A stretch of 9,234 nucleotides of DNA from Desulfobacteraceae bacterium (lineage in GTDB: Bacteria > Desulfobacterota > Desulfobacteria > Desulfobacterales > BuS5). The stretch is taken from NCBI GenBank assembly GCA_030592105.1, contig JAUVKE010000081.1:1-9234 (forward strand). Direction: 5' to 3'. The notes below the pieces were generated by a model, which saw nothing but the letters and a program-made list of their open reading frames with translations, did no database searches and was not told the origin of the DNA. The number at the start of each line of letters is the position of its first letter. The stretch's first letter is position 1. The translations under genes were made by a program, and so were the position numbers. Of the stretch, positions 1-6,910 are shown piece by piece.

Positions 1-42
1 ACATACTGATTTAATGTCGAATCATGAAGTTTTGTCTTTGCG

Positions 43-71
43 CTCGTTCCCAGGCTCTGCCTGGGAACGAG
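43..71. repeat. Perfect 13-bp inverted repeat (REP-like hairpin)
   Basis: CTCGTTCCCAGGC (43-55) and GCCTGGGAACGAG (59-71) are perfect reverse complements separated by the three bases TCT. Hairpins with a GTTCCC..GGGAAC stem and a tiny loop are a recurrent intergenic repeat type in many Gram-negative genomes (established knowledge, from memory). No U-run follows on either strand, so it is not a standard intrinsic terminator, though it could stop transcription arriving from outside the window. Confidence 0.8.
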
Positions 72-156
72 ACGAACGGTGACAGAACTTGGAAGCGAAG
101 GAAAATGTCACTTTTTTGTATTGCACCCCTTTGGATTGTTGTAATTTTGAAAGAGG

Positions 157-198
157 TTTTATAGGGTTTTGCTACTGTCGAGGCAAACTCCTATAAAA
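157..198. repeat. Imperfect stem-loop, possible transcription stop
   Basis: TTTTATAGG (157-165) pairs with CCTATAAAA (190-198). After a small internal bulge, TTTGC (168-172) pairs with GCAAA (183-187), leaving a 10-nt loop. The A/T-rich outer arms give U- or A-rich flanks on both strands, so a weak bidirectional terminator is conceivable. Function is not shown by the sequence alone. Confidence 0.4.
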
Positions 199-327
199 TT
201 AAATCAAATTTGGCCCAGATATCAGTCAATAATGGTATTTACAACTTTGGCCTGATAAAAAAACGTGAAACTTCAGTTAGATAATAACCCGATTTTAAAA
301 TATGGCACAAGGCAGAGGGAGGAAGAC

Positions 328-339
328 GTATTGCAATAC
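328..339. repeat. 12-bp perfect palindrome GTATTGCAATAC
   Basis: GTATTG followed directly by CAATAC. It overlaps the left edge of the dispersed repeat at 336-396. It could be a protein-binding site or part of a larger palindromic element; no gene starts nearby to identify it as an operator. Confidence 0.4.
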
Positions 340-396
340 TCCGACGACAGATAAGGGAGTGAAATTATTTATGTGATGATCTATATTTAGATTTAT
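336..396 (+). repeat. Dispersed repeat family, copy 1 (~61 bp, diverged)
   Basis: This stretch aligns without gaps to the reverse complement of 3662-3722, with about 48 of 61 positions identical by hand count. The best-conserved stretches are ACGAC, GATAA, AGTGAAATTA and ATCTATAT. The two copies lie in different intergenic regions in opposite orientation, which points to a small dispersed element rather than a local duplication. It contains no convincing ORF. Confidence 0.6.
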
Positions 397-452
397 AGTC
401 CAAAGGATTAATACTTCAAGGATAACGCTTTAAGGAGTGTTTGAATATTATA

Positions 453-1697
453 TCACGCTTCAGGTTCGATAATGGTGACGGCTATCAAACCATACAGACC
501 GGTGAGCATGATAATTGCCAGGTCAGGCCAGTTGTTTTTCAATTTAATTTTACGCTTGTACATGACAATGCTCCCAAGGAGCAGTGATAGAAATATTCCA
601 ATCAGTGCTGGGCATCCGTTACGAATAAGGTCAAATTGCAGGTAACCGCTCGTGTTGTCCTTGGTTTTTATCGAAAATGGGAACAGCACTTCAAAAATTT
701 TGTCATTAATAGCTTTTTTGCCGGAAAACATTACTCGCTGGTAATGTGCAACAGGTTGATACATCTTGTCCATTGCAACGGCACGAATTGTGTGATCATC
801 GGAATAGATAGCTGTCCTGTACAGCGGGTTGATCAGGAGCTTAAAGTCCATTGTATCCGGATTATAATCAATAAGCGGCAGTTTAATAAGCCGATAGTCG
901 TTATATGTGATGAGATAAAGCGTACCTTTATCTGTCAACAATGTCCCGTAGATTTCTCTTTTCTTATTTTCCGTGATCTTGATACTTCTGATTTCAAGGT
1001 TATCAGGGATCGGGGTTTTTATCACGAGTGGTTGTCCGCCAACCCGTTTAACATGATAGACGCTCTCATTGGCATCAACGATAAAATAACCTTCATCAAA
1101 GGATTTCAGAATCGATACCCTGCCGGACAAAAGACGTGCCGGGAACGTAAACCCTGCGTCTTTTAAAGCGTTTGTAAACAGTTTGCTTAAATCTTTATCC
1201 ACTTCATTGGTATCCACATTTATAAATTCCATCCTCCCAGTCATGCGAAAAATATCCTTAGGGAACCGTAGCCTTGCAACACCGGGATTGGATTCAAAAA
1301 GAGGAAAGATTTGAATTCGAGGACTGCGATCAGCAATCATGCGTGGCTTGAGTTCAAATACCTGCCTGTTTTTTTTGATGGTCCCTTTATCAAAGATCCG
1401 CCCACTTATCTTAAGGGGCAATTTGCCCCACAGATCCATGTTTTTATAATAAATAAAAGGGATAAGAGTTTCAAAAGTCTGCCGGTCGTAATCTTTTCCG
1501 GTTTCGTCTTTTGTCACGAACCGATGTCCTTTTCCCACCATTTCGCGGAACACGAATTTTTTTATCACAGGACTGAAAAACAGTTGTGTTTTCCCTGTCT
1601 TTTGATTAAATAGCAGGCGATGGAGCTGGGGTAAATATGTACTCATTACTACTATGGCCAGCACGATCAATGCATATCTTGACAGCTTCGGAAACAT
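453..1697 (-). CDS. DUF4857-like membrane-anchored protein of an ABC transporter operon
   Basis: A 414-residue protein of unknown molecular function. It has one hydrophobic helix near the N-terminus (about residues 7-24), a long soluble region (25-360) rich in beta-strand-like segments and probably outside the cytoplasm, and two C-terminal helices (about 362-380 and 391-410) separated by a basic loop. Overall architecture, N-terminal sequence and position after an ABC ATPase and permease match my memory of the DUF4857 family; no search could be run. The ATG overlaps the permease stop by one base (TAATG), with AGGA about 8 nt upstream, indicating coupled translation. It is the last gene of the operon and probably an accessory or sensing subunit of the transporter (inference). 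No catalytic motif is recognisable. Confidence 0.75.
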   Translation of the reverse strand: MFPKLSRYALIVLAIVVMSTYLPQLHRLLFNQKTGKTQLFFSPVIKKFVFREMVGKGHRFVTKDETGKDYDRQTFETLIPFIYYKNMDLWGKLPLKISGRIFDKGTIKKNRQVFELKPRMIADRSPRIQIFPLFESNPGVARLRFPKDIFRMTGRMEFINVDTNEVDKDLSKLFTNALKDAGFTFPARLLSGRVSILKSFDEGYFIVDANESVYHVKRVGGQPLVIKTPIPDNLEIRSIKITENKKREIYGTLLTDKGTLYLITYNDYRLIKLPLIDYNPDTMDFKLLINPLYRTAIYSDDHTIRAVAMDKMYQPVAHYQRVMFSGKKAINDKIFEVLFPFSIKTKDNTSGYLQFDLIRNGCPALIGIFLSLLLGSIVMYKRKIKLKNNWPDLAIIMLTGLYGLIAVTIIEPEA

Positions 1698-2410
1698 TAT
1701 GAATTCCTGTTGCGGTAGCGGTAGGCTGGAAGGATAACAGAGGGGATAAACAGCAGTGAAAGAGCTGTAAGCCGCCAGATTGTTCTATTATAGCTTTCAT
1801 AGTCATTGCTTTGATAGAAAAACCACAAGAAACCACTGGTTATTGAAAGATAAACGAGTTTTCTTGACAAGTGAGGCTCAAGCGCTGTCAGGGCTACGCC
1901 GAAATAAGCAACCAGCCCCGCCCACAACCAGGGGATAGCGGTTAGCAGGGCACTTATTGCTGCCTCATGAGGAAAAAATATACCTGTTATGATATAGAGG
2001 AAAAATGCATTGAGTATGCAGATGAGGGCTACAGCAAAAAAACCGATAAGCACGGACAAGAGTATCAGAACATTGGGTTCTACAGGGAGATGAAGTGAAA
2101 GCCTGAAGCGATGCCCGATCATTTCCGGGATAAACTGGGCAGCACCGATAATTATACCGGTTATAATTGAAAGGTATTTTATAGACGTGTAGTGAAGTGT
2201 TCCTATCTCGGATGCCTGATACCAAATCATTTCAGCATGCTCAATAACGAATAGATGCCTCATGCTTATGAAAAGATAGCTAAAAACAGCCAGATTTAAA
2301 AAAAAGGTAATAAGCAGGTAACTGCGGATCTTCAGCCACTCTTTGTATAGGATAGGTGAAAACATATGTTTAATTTTTTTTGTTTCCTTTCGCAAGAGCC
2401 TTACTTTCAA
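1697..2410 (-). CDS. ABC-2-type transporter permease subunit
   Basis: A 237-residue integral membrane protein. Hydrophobic segments lie at about 30-49, 78-95, 112-145 (long, perhaps a bent helix or re-entrant hairpin), 150-178, 183-200 and 212-229, giving roughly six membrane helices as in ABC-2 permeases. The N-terminal 'LYKEWLKIR' segment (21-29) is the amphipathic stretch typical of these proteins. The proposed TTG start overlaps the ATPase stop (TTGA, 4 nt) and has AGGA about 6 nt upstream. The alternative ATG (M16, at 2365) has only a distant GGAAA, so I prefer the TTG. It should form the membrane pore with the adjacent ATPase; the substrate is unknown. Confidence 0.8.
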   Translation of the reverse strand: MKVRLLRKETKKIKHMFSPILYKEWLKIRSYLLITFFLNLAVFSYLFISMRHLFVIEHAEMIWYQASEIGTLHYTSIKYLSIITGIIIGAAQFIPEMIGHRFRLSLHLPVEPNVLILLSVLIGFFAVALICILNAFFLYIITGIFFPHEAAISALLTAIPWLWAGLVAYFGVALTALEPHLSRKLVYLSITSGFLWFFYQSNDYESYNRTIWRLTALSLLFIPSVILPAYRYRNRNS

Positions 2411-3294
2411 TATTTTCCTGTAAGCCCTATGAATGCGTCTTCAAGTGTCATGGAGAGTCGGTCCAGGTGTACCACGTCAAAACCTTGTTTTATGAGGTGT
2501 GCGGCCACTACTTCTTTAGGATGGAATGAGTAAATAGAGATAATACTTCCTGTATTATCGACATTTTTTATCACTTCATCTCTAATCGGTATTTTTTTTG
2601 ATCCATTATTTATGAAACTGAATCGTTTGAAATCGGACATAAAATCATCCAATGGAGTTTGGAAAATTTCTCCGCCCCTGTCAAGGAAAATGACTTCATC
2701 AATCAGTTTTTCAAGATCCTGGACTATATGGGAAGTGGCAAAAACGGTTTTAGAACCATCTTTGATATATTCGCTAAGATATTCAAGGAAAAGGCGGCGA
2801 TATCCTGCATCCAGTCCCATGGAATAGTCATCCAAAATCATCAGTTCAGGGCTTTGGGCAAATATCAAACCCAAGACAACCTGGGAGCGTTGTCCGCAGG
2901 ACATATTTTTGATCAAATGGTCGTAAGGTAGATCAAGCCTGTCAACGAGACCGTAATATAGTTCGTTGTTCCAGGTGGGATAATGCGCTGAATAAAACTT
3001 TTCAATCTGGGTGATTGACATAAAATCATATGCCAGATGTCCTTCAAAAAGCAGACCGATTTTTCTTCTGGCCGCAGGCGACAGGTTATGGGAATCTTCA
3101 CCCAGGACCCTGCATCTACCTGAAATTGGTCGCAGAAATCCCATAAGAATTTTAATAAGAGTGGTTTTCCCAACACCGTTTTTCCCCAGCAGGCCAAATA
3201 TCCTGCCCCTGGGGACAGTAAAATTTAGGTTTTCACAGATAACATGTTTTCCGAACCAGTGAGTTAGATTTTCAACTTCAATGACATTGTCCAC
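2407..3294 (-). CDS. ABC transporter ATP-binding protein
   Basis: ATPase that should power the adjacent permease from the cytoplasmic face. Residue numbers count from the alternative TTG at 3297. Visible motifs are Walker A GKNGVGKT (38-45), a Q-loop-like position occupied by glutamate (E85), the signature MSCGQ (132-136) in place of LSGGQ, Walker B LMILD (152-156), D-loop region MGLDAG (160-165) and the switch histidine H190. The residue after the Walker B aspartate, normally the catalytic glutamate, is aspartate (D157, in ILDDYS). About 75 C-terminal residues (220-296) follow the core ATPase domain. Two starts are possible, TTG (3297) or GTG (3294), with AAGG lying 5 or 8 nt upstream; I chose GTG. 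It is the first gene of the ATPase-permease-DUF4857 operon. The YtrB-like ABC-2 ATPases are the closest family I recognise. Confidence 0.9.
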   Translation of the reverse strand: MDNVIEVENLTHWFGKHVICENLNFTVPRGRIFGLLGKNGVGKTTLIKILMGFLRPISGRCRVLGEDSHNLSPAARRKIGLLFEGHLAYDFMSITQIEKFYSAHYPTWNNELYYGLVDRLDLPYDHLIKNMSCGQRSQVVLGLIFAQSPELMILDDYSMGLDAGYRRLFLEYLSEYIKDGSKTVFATSHIVQDLEKLIDEVIFLDRGGEIFQTPLDDFMSDFKRFSFINNGSKKIPIRDEVIKNVDNTGSIISIYSFHPKEVVAAHLIKQGFDVVHLDRLSMTLEDAFIGLTGKY

Positions 3295-3312
3295 CAATAC
3301 GGCCTTTATGCA

Positions 3313-3434
3313 TTTTATATGAAAATGATAAATTATAAATTATGAATTAAGGAATTCTACTAATTTATAAAATGTCATTAACCGCTATCTCATTTTCATA
3401 TTTTGTTGTGCCCGACAGGGCATGCTGGTTATAT
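3313..3434 (+). repeat. Long direct repeat, copy 1 (122 bp)
   Basis: Matches 3723-3844 at a constant offset of 410 bp with 7 mismatches by hand count (about 94%), including an uninterrupted 49-bp identity (3371-3419). This copy contains a perfect 10-bp inverted repeat TTATAAATTA (3333-3342) / TAATTTATAA (3361-3370), outer arms GAAAATGA (3321-3328) / TCATTTTC (3390-3397), and a small hairpin TGCCC-GACA-GGGCA (3409-3422). It begins about 16 bp upstream of the ATPase start region and so overlaps the probable promoter or leader of the ABC operon. Confidence 0.9.
3332..3359 (-). promoter_or_regulatory. Candidate promoter for the ABC operon inside repeat copy 1
   Basis: Reading leftward, TAGAAT (3359-3354), a 16-nt spacer and a perfect TATAAT (3337-3332) lie about 35 nt before the ATPase start. 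The -35 box matches consensus at only 3 of 6 positions and the region is A/T-rich, so a chance match is possible. In repeat copy 2 the equivalent -10 positions read TCAAAA, so copy 2 lacks this box. Confidence 0.35.
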
Positions 3435-3661
3435 GAAACGGGTGCAACATGAAAAAGTTATTAGATTATCAGCCCTTTCAAGGCAGTCTGAGGAAGGATA
3501 GCCATATTAATTTGTGTAATTTTTTTGTATTTCACCCTATGAAACAGACAATTGTTAGACTCAACTAAATATATTTTAACAATCTATCTATCATTACATA
3601 AATTTACTGTCAATATTTTTATTTCAAACATCGGGCACACAGCGGTAAATTGCCTACAAAA

Positions 3662-3722
3662 ATACATCTTTATATAGATTGTCAGACAATTAATTTCACT
3701 GCGTTATCGGTCGTAGGCGTAT
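3662..3722 (-). repeat. Dispersed repeat family, copy 2 (inverted relative to 336-396)
   Basis: The minus strand here aligns without gaps to 336-396 at about 79% identity by hand count. It also contains the near-palindrome ATTGTC-A-GACAAT (3678-3690), which is not conserved in the other copy. It lies just left of long direct repeat copy 2, and nothing like the long repeat adjoins the copy near 336, so the two repeats appear to be separate elements. Confidence 0.6.
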
Positions 3723-3844
3723 TTTTATAAGAAAATGATGAATTTTGAATGATGAATTAAGGAATTCTACTAATTTATAGAATGTCATTAACCGCTATCT
3801 CATTTTCATATTTTGTTGTGCCCGACAGGACATGCTGGTTATAT
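3723..3844 (+). repeat. Long direct repeat, copy 2 (122 bp)
   Basis: Second copy of the 3313-3434 sequence. Differences cluster in the left third (3730-3751), where the AT-rich 10-bp inverted repeat is partly lost. One further change turns GGGC into GGAC in the small right-hand hairpin. The copy ends 22 bp short of the M16 peptidase stop codon, placing it in the peptidase 3' region, whereas copy 1 lies in the ABC operon 5' region. Confidence 0.9.
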
Positions 3845-3866
3845 AGACGAACAAGGTGCTGAGTAA

Positions 3867-6854
3867 TTATATTTTGCGCAATTTAAGTAACGGGTCCTTC
3901 AGTTTTTTATTTGCGGCTTTTATTTTTTCCTCACTGGAAATTACAACAACAGCCTCCTGCTTTCCATCTGTTGAAAAATATTTATTTGCTGTTTCCATAA
4001 TTTTGTCCCTGTTTAGCTTAAGGAGGTTTTCTTTAAAACGCTCCCTTTTTTCATCTGTAAGAAAAATCACTTTTCTCATGAAGCCTTTTTTTGCAGCATC
4101 AGCAGGTGAATCAGGGCTGTCGATTTCCGAGCATATCTGAAGAATAGCTTCTTTAACATCTTCGTTTGTATACTCCCCTTTTGTTATGAATTCAGATCCC
4201 TTTTTATATGTGTCAAGGGTCCTTATAATGTGGGGATCACGGTATGAAGCAAAGTAAAAAAGACCGTCTTCGGAACTATAGAGCGAAAAACCGCCATATG
4301 CCCCCCCCTTTTCCCTGATTTCACGGTGGAGGTATATTGATTTAAGGATCTTGCTTATTGCAGAAAGGGCAGGGGCATCCTGGTGATTCATGCGAACTGT
4401 TTTAAAAGCCTTTACAACAAAAGATACCGCGGAAGTCGTGTGCCACCCTTCATATGGTATATTATCAGTATTATTCACCCCTGTGTATTTTTCAGTATGT
4501 TTAAAATCTGTGGCAATACCCTCTTTGTACTGTAAAGCTTTTTTTGTCGATTTTGCAAAATTTAAGGCGTTGCCGAGCCCCTGATCTCCGCCTATCATGC
4601 ACCCGTTAAAATTATTTTGTGTAAATATAGCTTTGCCCAGGGATGTGAGTGTTTCTGATAAAGCATTGAGACTCTCATCTGTGAGGTTATCTGTTATATC
4701 TTTAATGGTTTGAAGTTGATGAATCCCCCCCCATATTTCGCCAAGGGCACACGCAGGGGAAAAGTTTCTTGATGCAAGCTGCATGGCAAATCTGTGGCCA
4801 TTTTGAATGACAATCGATTCAAGGTTAGCCCTGAATTCAAAAAGGAGCGTTTTTAAACGGGAAATATCTGAAAATGTATGTTCCGAAATAAGTTCCCAGA
4901 TAATTTCAAACATATTTTTCTGGTAGCGATCTATGCACTTGCTGTTAAAGGAAATAATGGGGATGCAGCTGCCTGTCTCATCAAAACCTGCCCTTGCGGA
5001 AAAACCCATACTGACGCCCCCTGTGTACCTGTCAATAAGTCTTGCCACCTCGGTATAATCTTTTTTTTGGGTTCCTGTTCTCGTGAAAGCACTGCAAAAA
5101 AGCGGAACAAGGGGGAGCATCTCTTCTTGCAGCATGGAAGTACCAAAGATGGTGGAAAAATAAAAAATGCCCGATGTGGGTTGATTGTATAATGAAACAG
5201 GTATATCAGGGTGAAATGCAGTCTCTTTTACCTTTTGGATGGAAGGAGGAATATCCTTTAATTCCAGCGTGGGGAGGCAGGCGAGATTCTCTTTTTTTTC
5301 CTGGAGTTTTTCCAGGGCTCCGGCGTCAGCAATGATTTTTTCAAGCTCCGGCTTTGTGAGTTTCTGTTTTATATTTTCAAGTTCAGTTGATACCTGGATA
5401 TTTTCTATTTCTTCCATCTCCTTGTCAGGTTCCATGATAAAGAGAGTTCTATGGGTATTTTCCAGAAAATATTTTTTTATCATATTTTCAAAAACATTTT
5501 CTTTGGAGATTTTTTGGCGAAGTTTACTTAAATCGTCTTCAATCTGAAGTGTTGTTTCAGGGGCGCATCCGTGAATCCAGGGGCCGCATATGGTTAAAAA
5601 AAGTTTAAGTCCATAGGGATAAGGTGAATTTGTGACTTCTTTGTGTCCAAATTCAAGTTGATGAATAGCAGACTCTATCAATTCCTCATCTATGCCGTTA
5701 TCGACCAGATCTTTTAAGGTGTTGAAAATGATTGATACGATTTTTTCAGCATCCTTTTTTTTAACATCCTTTAATCCTGTTACAAACATTGAATCCCTGT
5801 TATCACTATCATACCCGCAGCCATCGCAAAGTGCAGAACCGAGTTCGGAATCGATTAGGGCCTTGCGTAAATAAGATCCGGAATTTCCTAAAAGAATATG
5901 GGATAAAAGGGATAGAACAAAAATTTCAAAAGTCTCCTTGATATCAGCCATTAACCATGCAACAGCAACCTGATATTTTTTTTCAGGGTCATCATTTTTA
6001 TCCAGAGGATATTTGCATATAATTTCTTTAGGTTTATTCCAGCGGGGCTGGGGGAGGATTTCGGTTCCAGGGTCCACCAGCCCGAATTTTTGCAAAACAT
6101 TTTTATTTATAAAAAAGAGATGCTCTTTTAAAGGAAGACTCCCGTATGTGAAAAAAAAGGAATTGCCTGGATGATAATGGCGCTTGTGAAAGGCTTTAAG
6201 CTGTTCACAGGTTAAACTGGGGATTACCGCAGGATCACCCCCTGAATTGTTACTGTAGGTTGTATCAGGATACAGGGCTTTTAAGAGTGATCGTGCCATA
6301 ATCTGATCAGGAGATGACATTGCCCCTTTCATTTCATTATATACCACACCTTTATAAACTAAATCATTGGAATCTTTTTTAATCTCAAGGCGATGACCTT
6401 CCTGCTTAAAACTTAACTCATCGAGCAGAGGGAAAAAAACAGCATTTAAATAAACGTCCATGAGATTGTAAAAATCTTTTTTGTTTTGAGTGGAAAAAGG
6501 ATACATTGTCCAGTCAGAAGCTGTAAAAGCGTTCATAAAGGTGCTGAGACTTCTTTTTAGCATGGAAAAAAAAGGATCCCGCACAGGATATTTTTTAGAA
6601 CCACATAAAGCAGTATGCTCAAGAATGTGAGCAACACCGGTTGAATCACGGGGAACAGTTTTGAGTGCAACTCCAAATGTATTTTCATTATCCCTGCAGC
6701 TTACATGGAGATGCTTTGCTCCTGTGGCAAGGTGTTCAAGTTCATAAAGGAATAAATTTTTCTCTTTTATATGGGTAATTTTTTCAATACTGTACCCAAA
6801 GTCAGCGGTAATATTATCGATGCCCGGATTAAAATGATCAATATGTTGAGTCAT
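3867..6854 (-). CDS. M16C family zinc metallopeptidase (presequence protease/PreP-like)
   Basis: A 995-residue peptidase of the pitrilysin clan, size-matched to the PreP/Cym1 (M16C) group that degrades peptides inside a closed two-half chamber. The inverted zinc motif HILEH is at 76-80 (H76 and H80 zinc ligands, E79 catalytic base), followed by the third ligand E174 in YNEMKG. The C-terminal half keeps the R847/Y853 pair in IREKGGAYGG, equivalent to the substrate-binding Arg/Tyr of PreP. Residues ~475-525 are charged and helical, matching the hinge between the two halves. No signal peptide or membrane helix is seen, so it is probably cytoplasmic and clears oligopeptides (inference). ATG with AAGGA 7 nt upstream. 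It follows the winged-helix gene by 56 bp on the same strand. All key residues are present, so it should be active. Confidence 0.93.
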   Translation of the reverse strand: MTQHIDHFNPGIDNITADFGYSIEKITHIKEKNLFLYELEHLATGAKHLHVSCRDNENTFGVALKTVPRDSTGVAHILEHTALCGSKKYPVRDPFFSMLKRSLSTFMNAFTASDWTMYPFSTQNKKDFYNLMDVYLNAVFFPLLDELSFKQEGHRLEIKKDSNDLVYKGVVYNEMKGAMSSPDQIMARSLLKALYPDTTYSNNSGGDPAVIPSLTCEQLKAFHKRHYHPGNSFFFTYGSLPLKEHLFFINKNVLQKFGLVDPGTEILPQPRWNKPKEIICKYPLDKNDDPEKKYQVAVAWLMADIKETFEIFVLSLLSHILLGNSGSYLRKALIDSELGSALCDGCGYDSDNRDSMFVTGLKDVKKKDAEKIVSIIFNTLKDLVDNGIDEELIESAIHQLEFGHKEVTNSPYPYGLKLFLTICGPWIHGCAPETTLQIEDDLSKLRQKISKENVFENMIKKYFLENTHRTLFIMEPDKEMEEIENIQVSTELENIKQKLTKPELEKIIADAGALEKLQEKKENLACLPTLELKDIPPSIQKVKETAFHPDIPVSLYNQPTSGIFYFSTIFGTSMLQEEMLPLVPLFCSAFTRTGTQKKDYTEVARLIDRYTGGVSMGFSARAGFDETGSCIPIISFNSKCIDRYQKNMFEIIWELISEHTFSDISRLKTLLFEFRANLESIVIQNGHRFAMQLASRNFSPACALGEIWGGIHQLQTIKDITDNLTDESLNALSETLTSLGKAIFTQNNFNGCMIGGDQGLGNALNFAKSTKKALQYKEGIATDFKHTEKYTGVNNTDNIPYEGWHTTSAVSFVVKAFKTVRMNHQDAPALSAISKILKSIYLHREIREKGGAYGGFSLYSSEDGLFYFASYRDPHIIRTLDTYKKGSEFITKGEYTNEDVKEAILQICSEIDSPDSPADAAKKGFMRKVIFLTDEKRERFKENLLKLNRDKIMETANKYFSTDGKQEAVVVISSEEKIKAANKKLKDPLLKLRKI

Positions 6855-6910
6855 GGATGATTCCTTGTTTAAATGGCTGGTAAAAAACTGTTTTTATAAA
6901 CTTTACGCGA

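Larger units (their letters stand above)
1..452. other. Gene-free intergenic region with several inverted repeats
   Basis: No convincing coding region is visible here. Besides the hairpin at 43-71 there are GTGACA/TGTCAC arms (79-84, 106-111), an imperfect hairpin at 157-198, the palindromes ATTTTAAAAT (292-301) and GTATTGCAATAC (328-339), and a diverged repeat at 336-396 that recurs in inverted orientation near 3.7 kb. The leftward ABC operon ends at 453 and runs into this region. No hairpin followed by a U-run was found immediately after that stop codon. Confidence 0.6.
3298..3866. other. 569-bp gene-free region built of repeats
   Basis: This separates the ABC operon start (to the right of which it lies) from the end of the M16 peptidase gene; both are transcribed leftward. 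It consists of direct repeat copy 1, about 290 bp of non-coding sequence containing an inverted dispersed repeat (3662-3722), and direct repeat copy 2, which ends 22 bp from the peptidase stop. The only ORF worth noting is 39 codons long (3449-3568) and is not credible. No clear intrinsic terminator was seen downstream of the peptidase. Confidence 0.7.

Noticed and set aside
302..376. 24-codon plus-strand ORF (starts MAQGRGRKTY)
   Set aside because: It overlaps the dispersed repeat and a palindrome and lacks a ribosome-binding site. The related copy near 3.7 kb does not preserve the frame.
636..1166. 176-codon plus-strand open frame antisense to the DUF4857-like gene
   Set aside because: No ribosome-binding site or recognisable domain. 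The minus-strand frame has coherent membrane topology and operon overlap, so this is a shadow frame.
3409..3422. Small hairpin TGCCC-GACA-GGGCA as an intrinsic terminator
   Set aside because: The stem is only 5 bp, no U-run follows on either strand, and the plus-strand pairing is broken in repeat copy 2.
3449..3568. 39-codon plus-strand ORF (starts MKKLLDYQPF) in the repeat-rich region
   Set aside because: Short, low complexity toward the end, no recognisable motif and only a weak GGG upstream. It is most likely a chance frame in non-coding DNA.
3585..3613. Leftward promoter with perfect TTGACA (3613-3608)
   Set aside because: At 17-nt spacing the -10 position reads TAGATA, only a 3/6 match, and the site lies about 290 bp from the ATPase start. 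Too weak to list as a feature.
3313..3844. CRISPR-like array
   Set aside because: There are only two repeat units, each about 122 bp, with a 288-bp spacer. CRISPR repeats are 20-50 bp, with spacers of similar length, and no cas gene is present.
3298..3866. A complete group II intron or insertion sequence
   Set aside because: There is no reverse transcriptase or transposase ORF and no domain V-like hairpin was recognised. Only short 5'-end-like motifs are present.
4878..5192. 104-codon plus-strand ORF opposite the M16 gene, and similar antisense frames at 3856-4140 and 5239-5547
   Set aside because: All lie inside the well-supported M16C coding sequence and show no independent start signal or domain.
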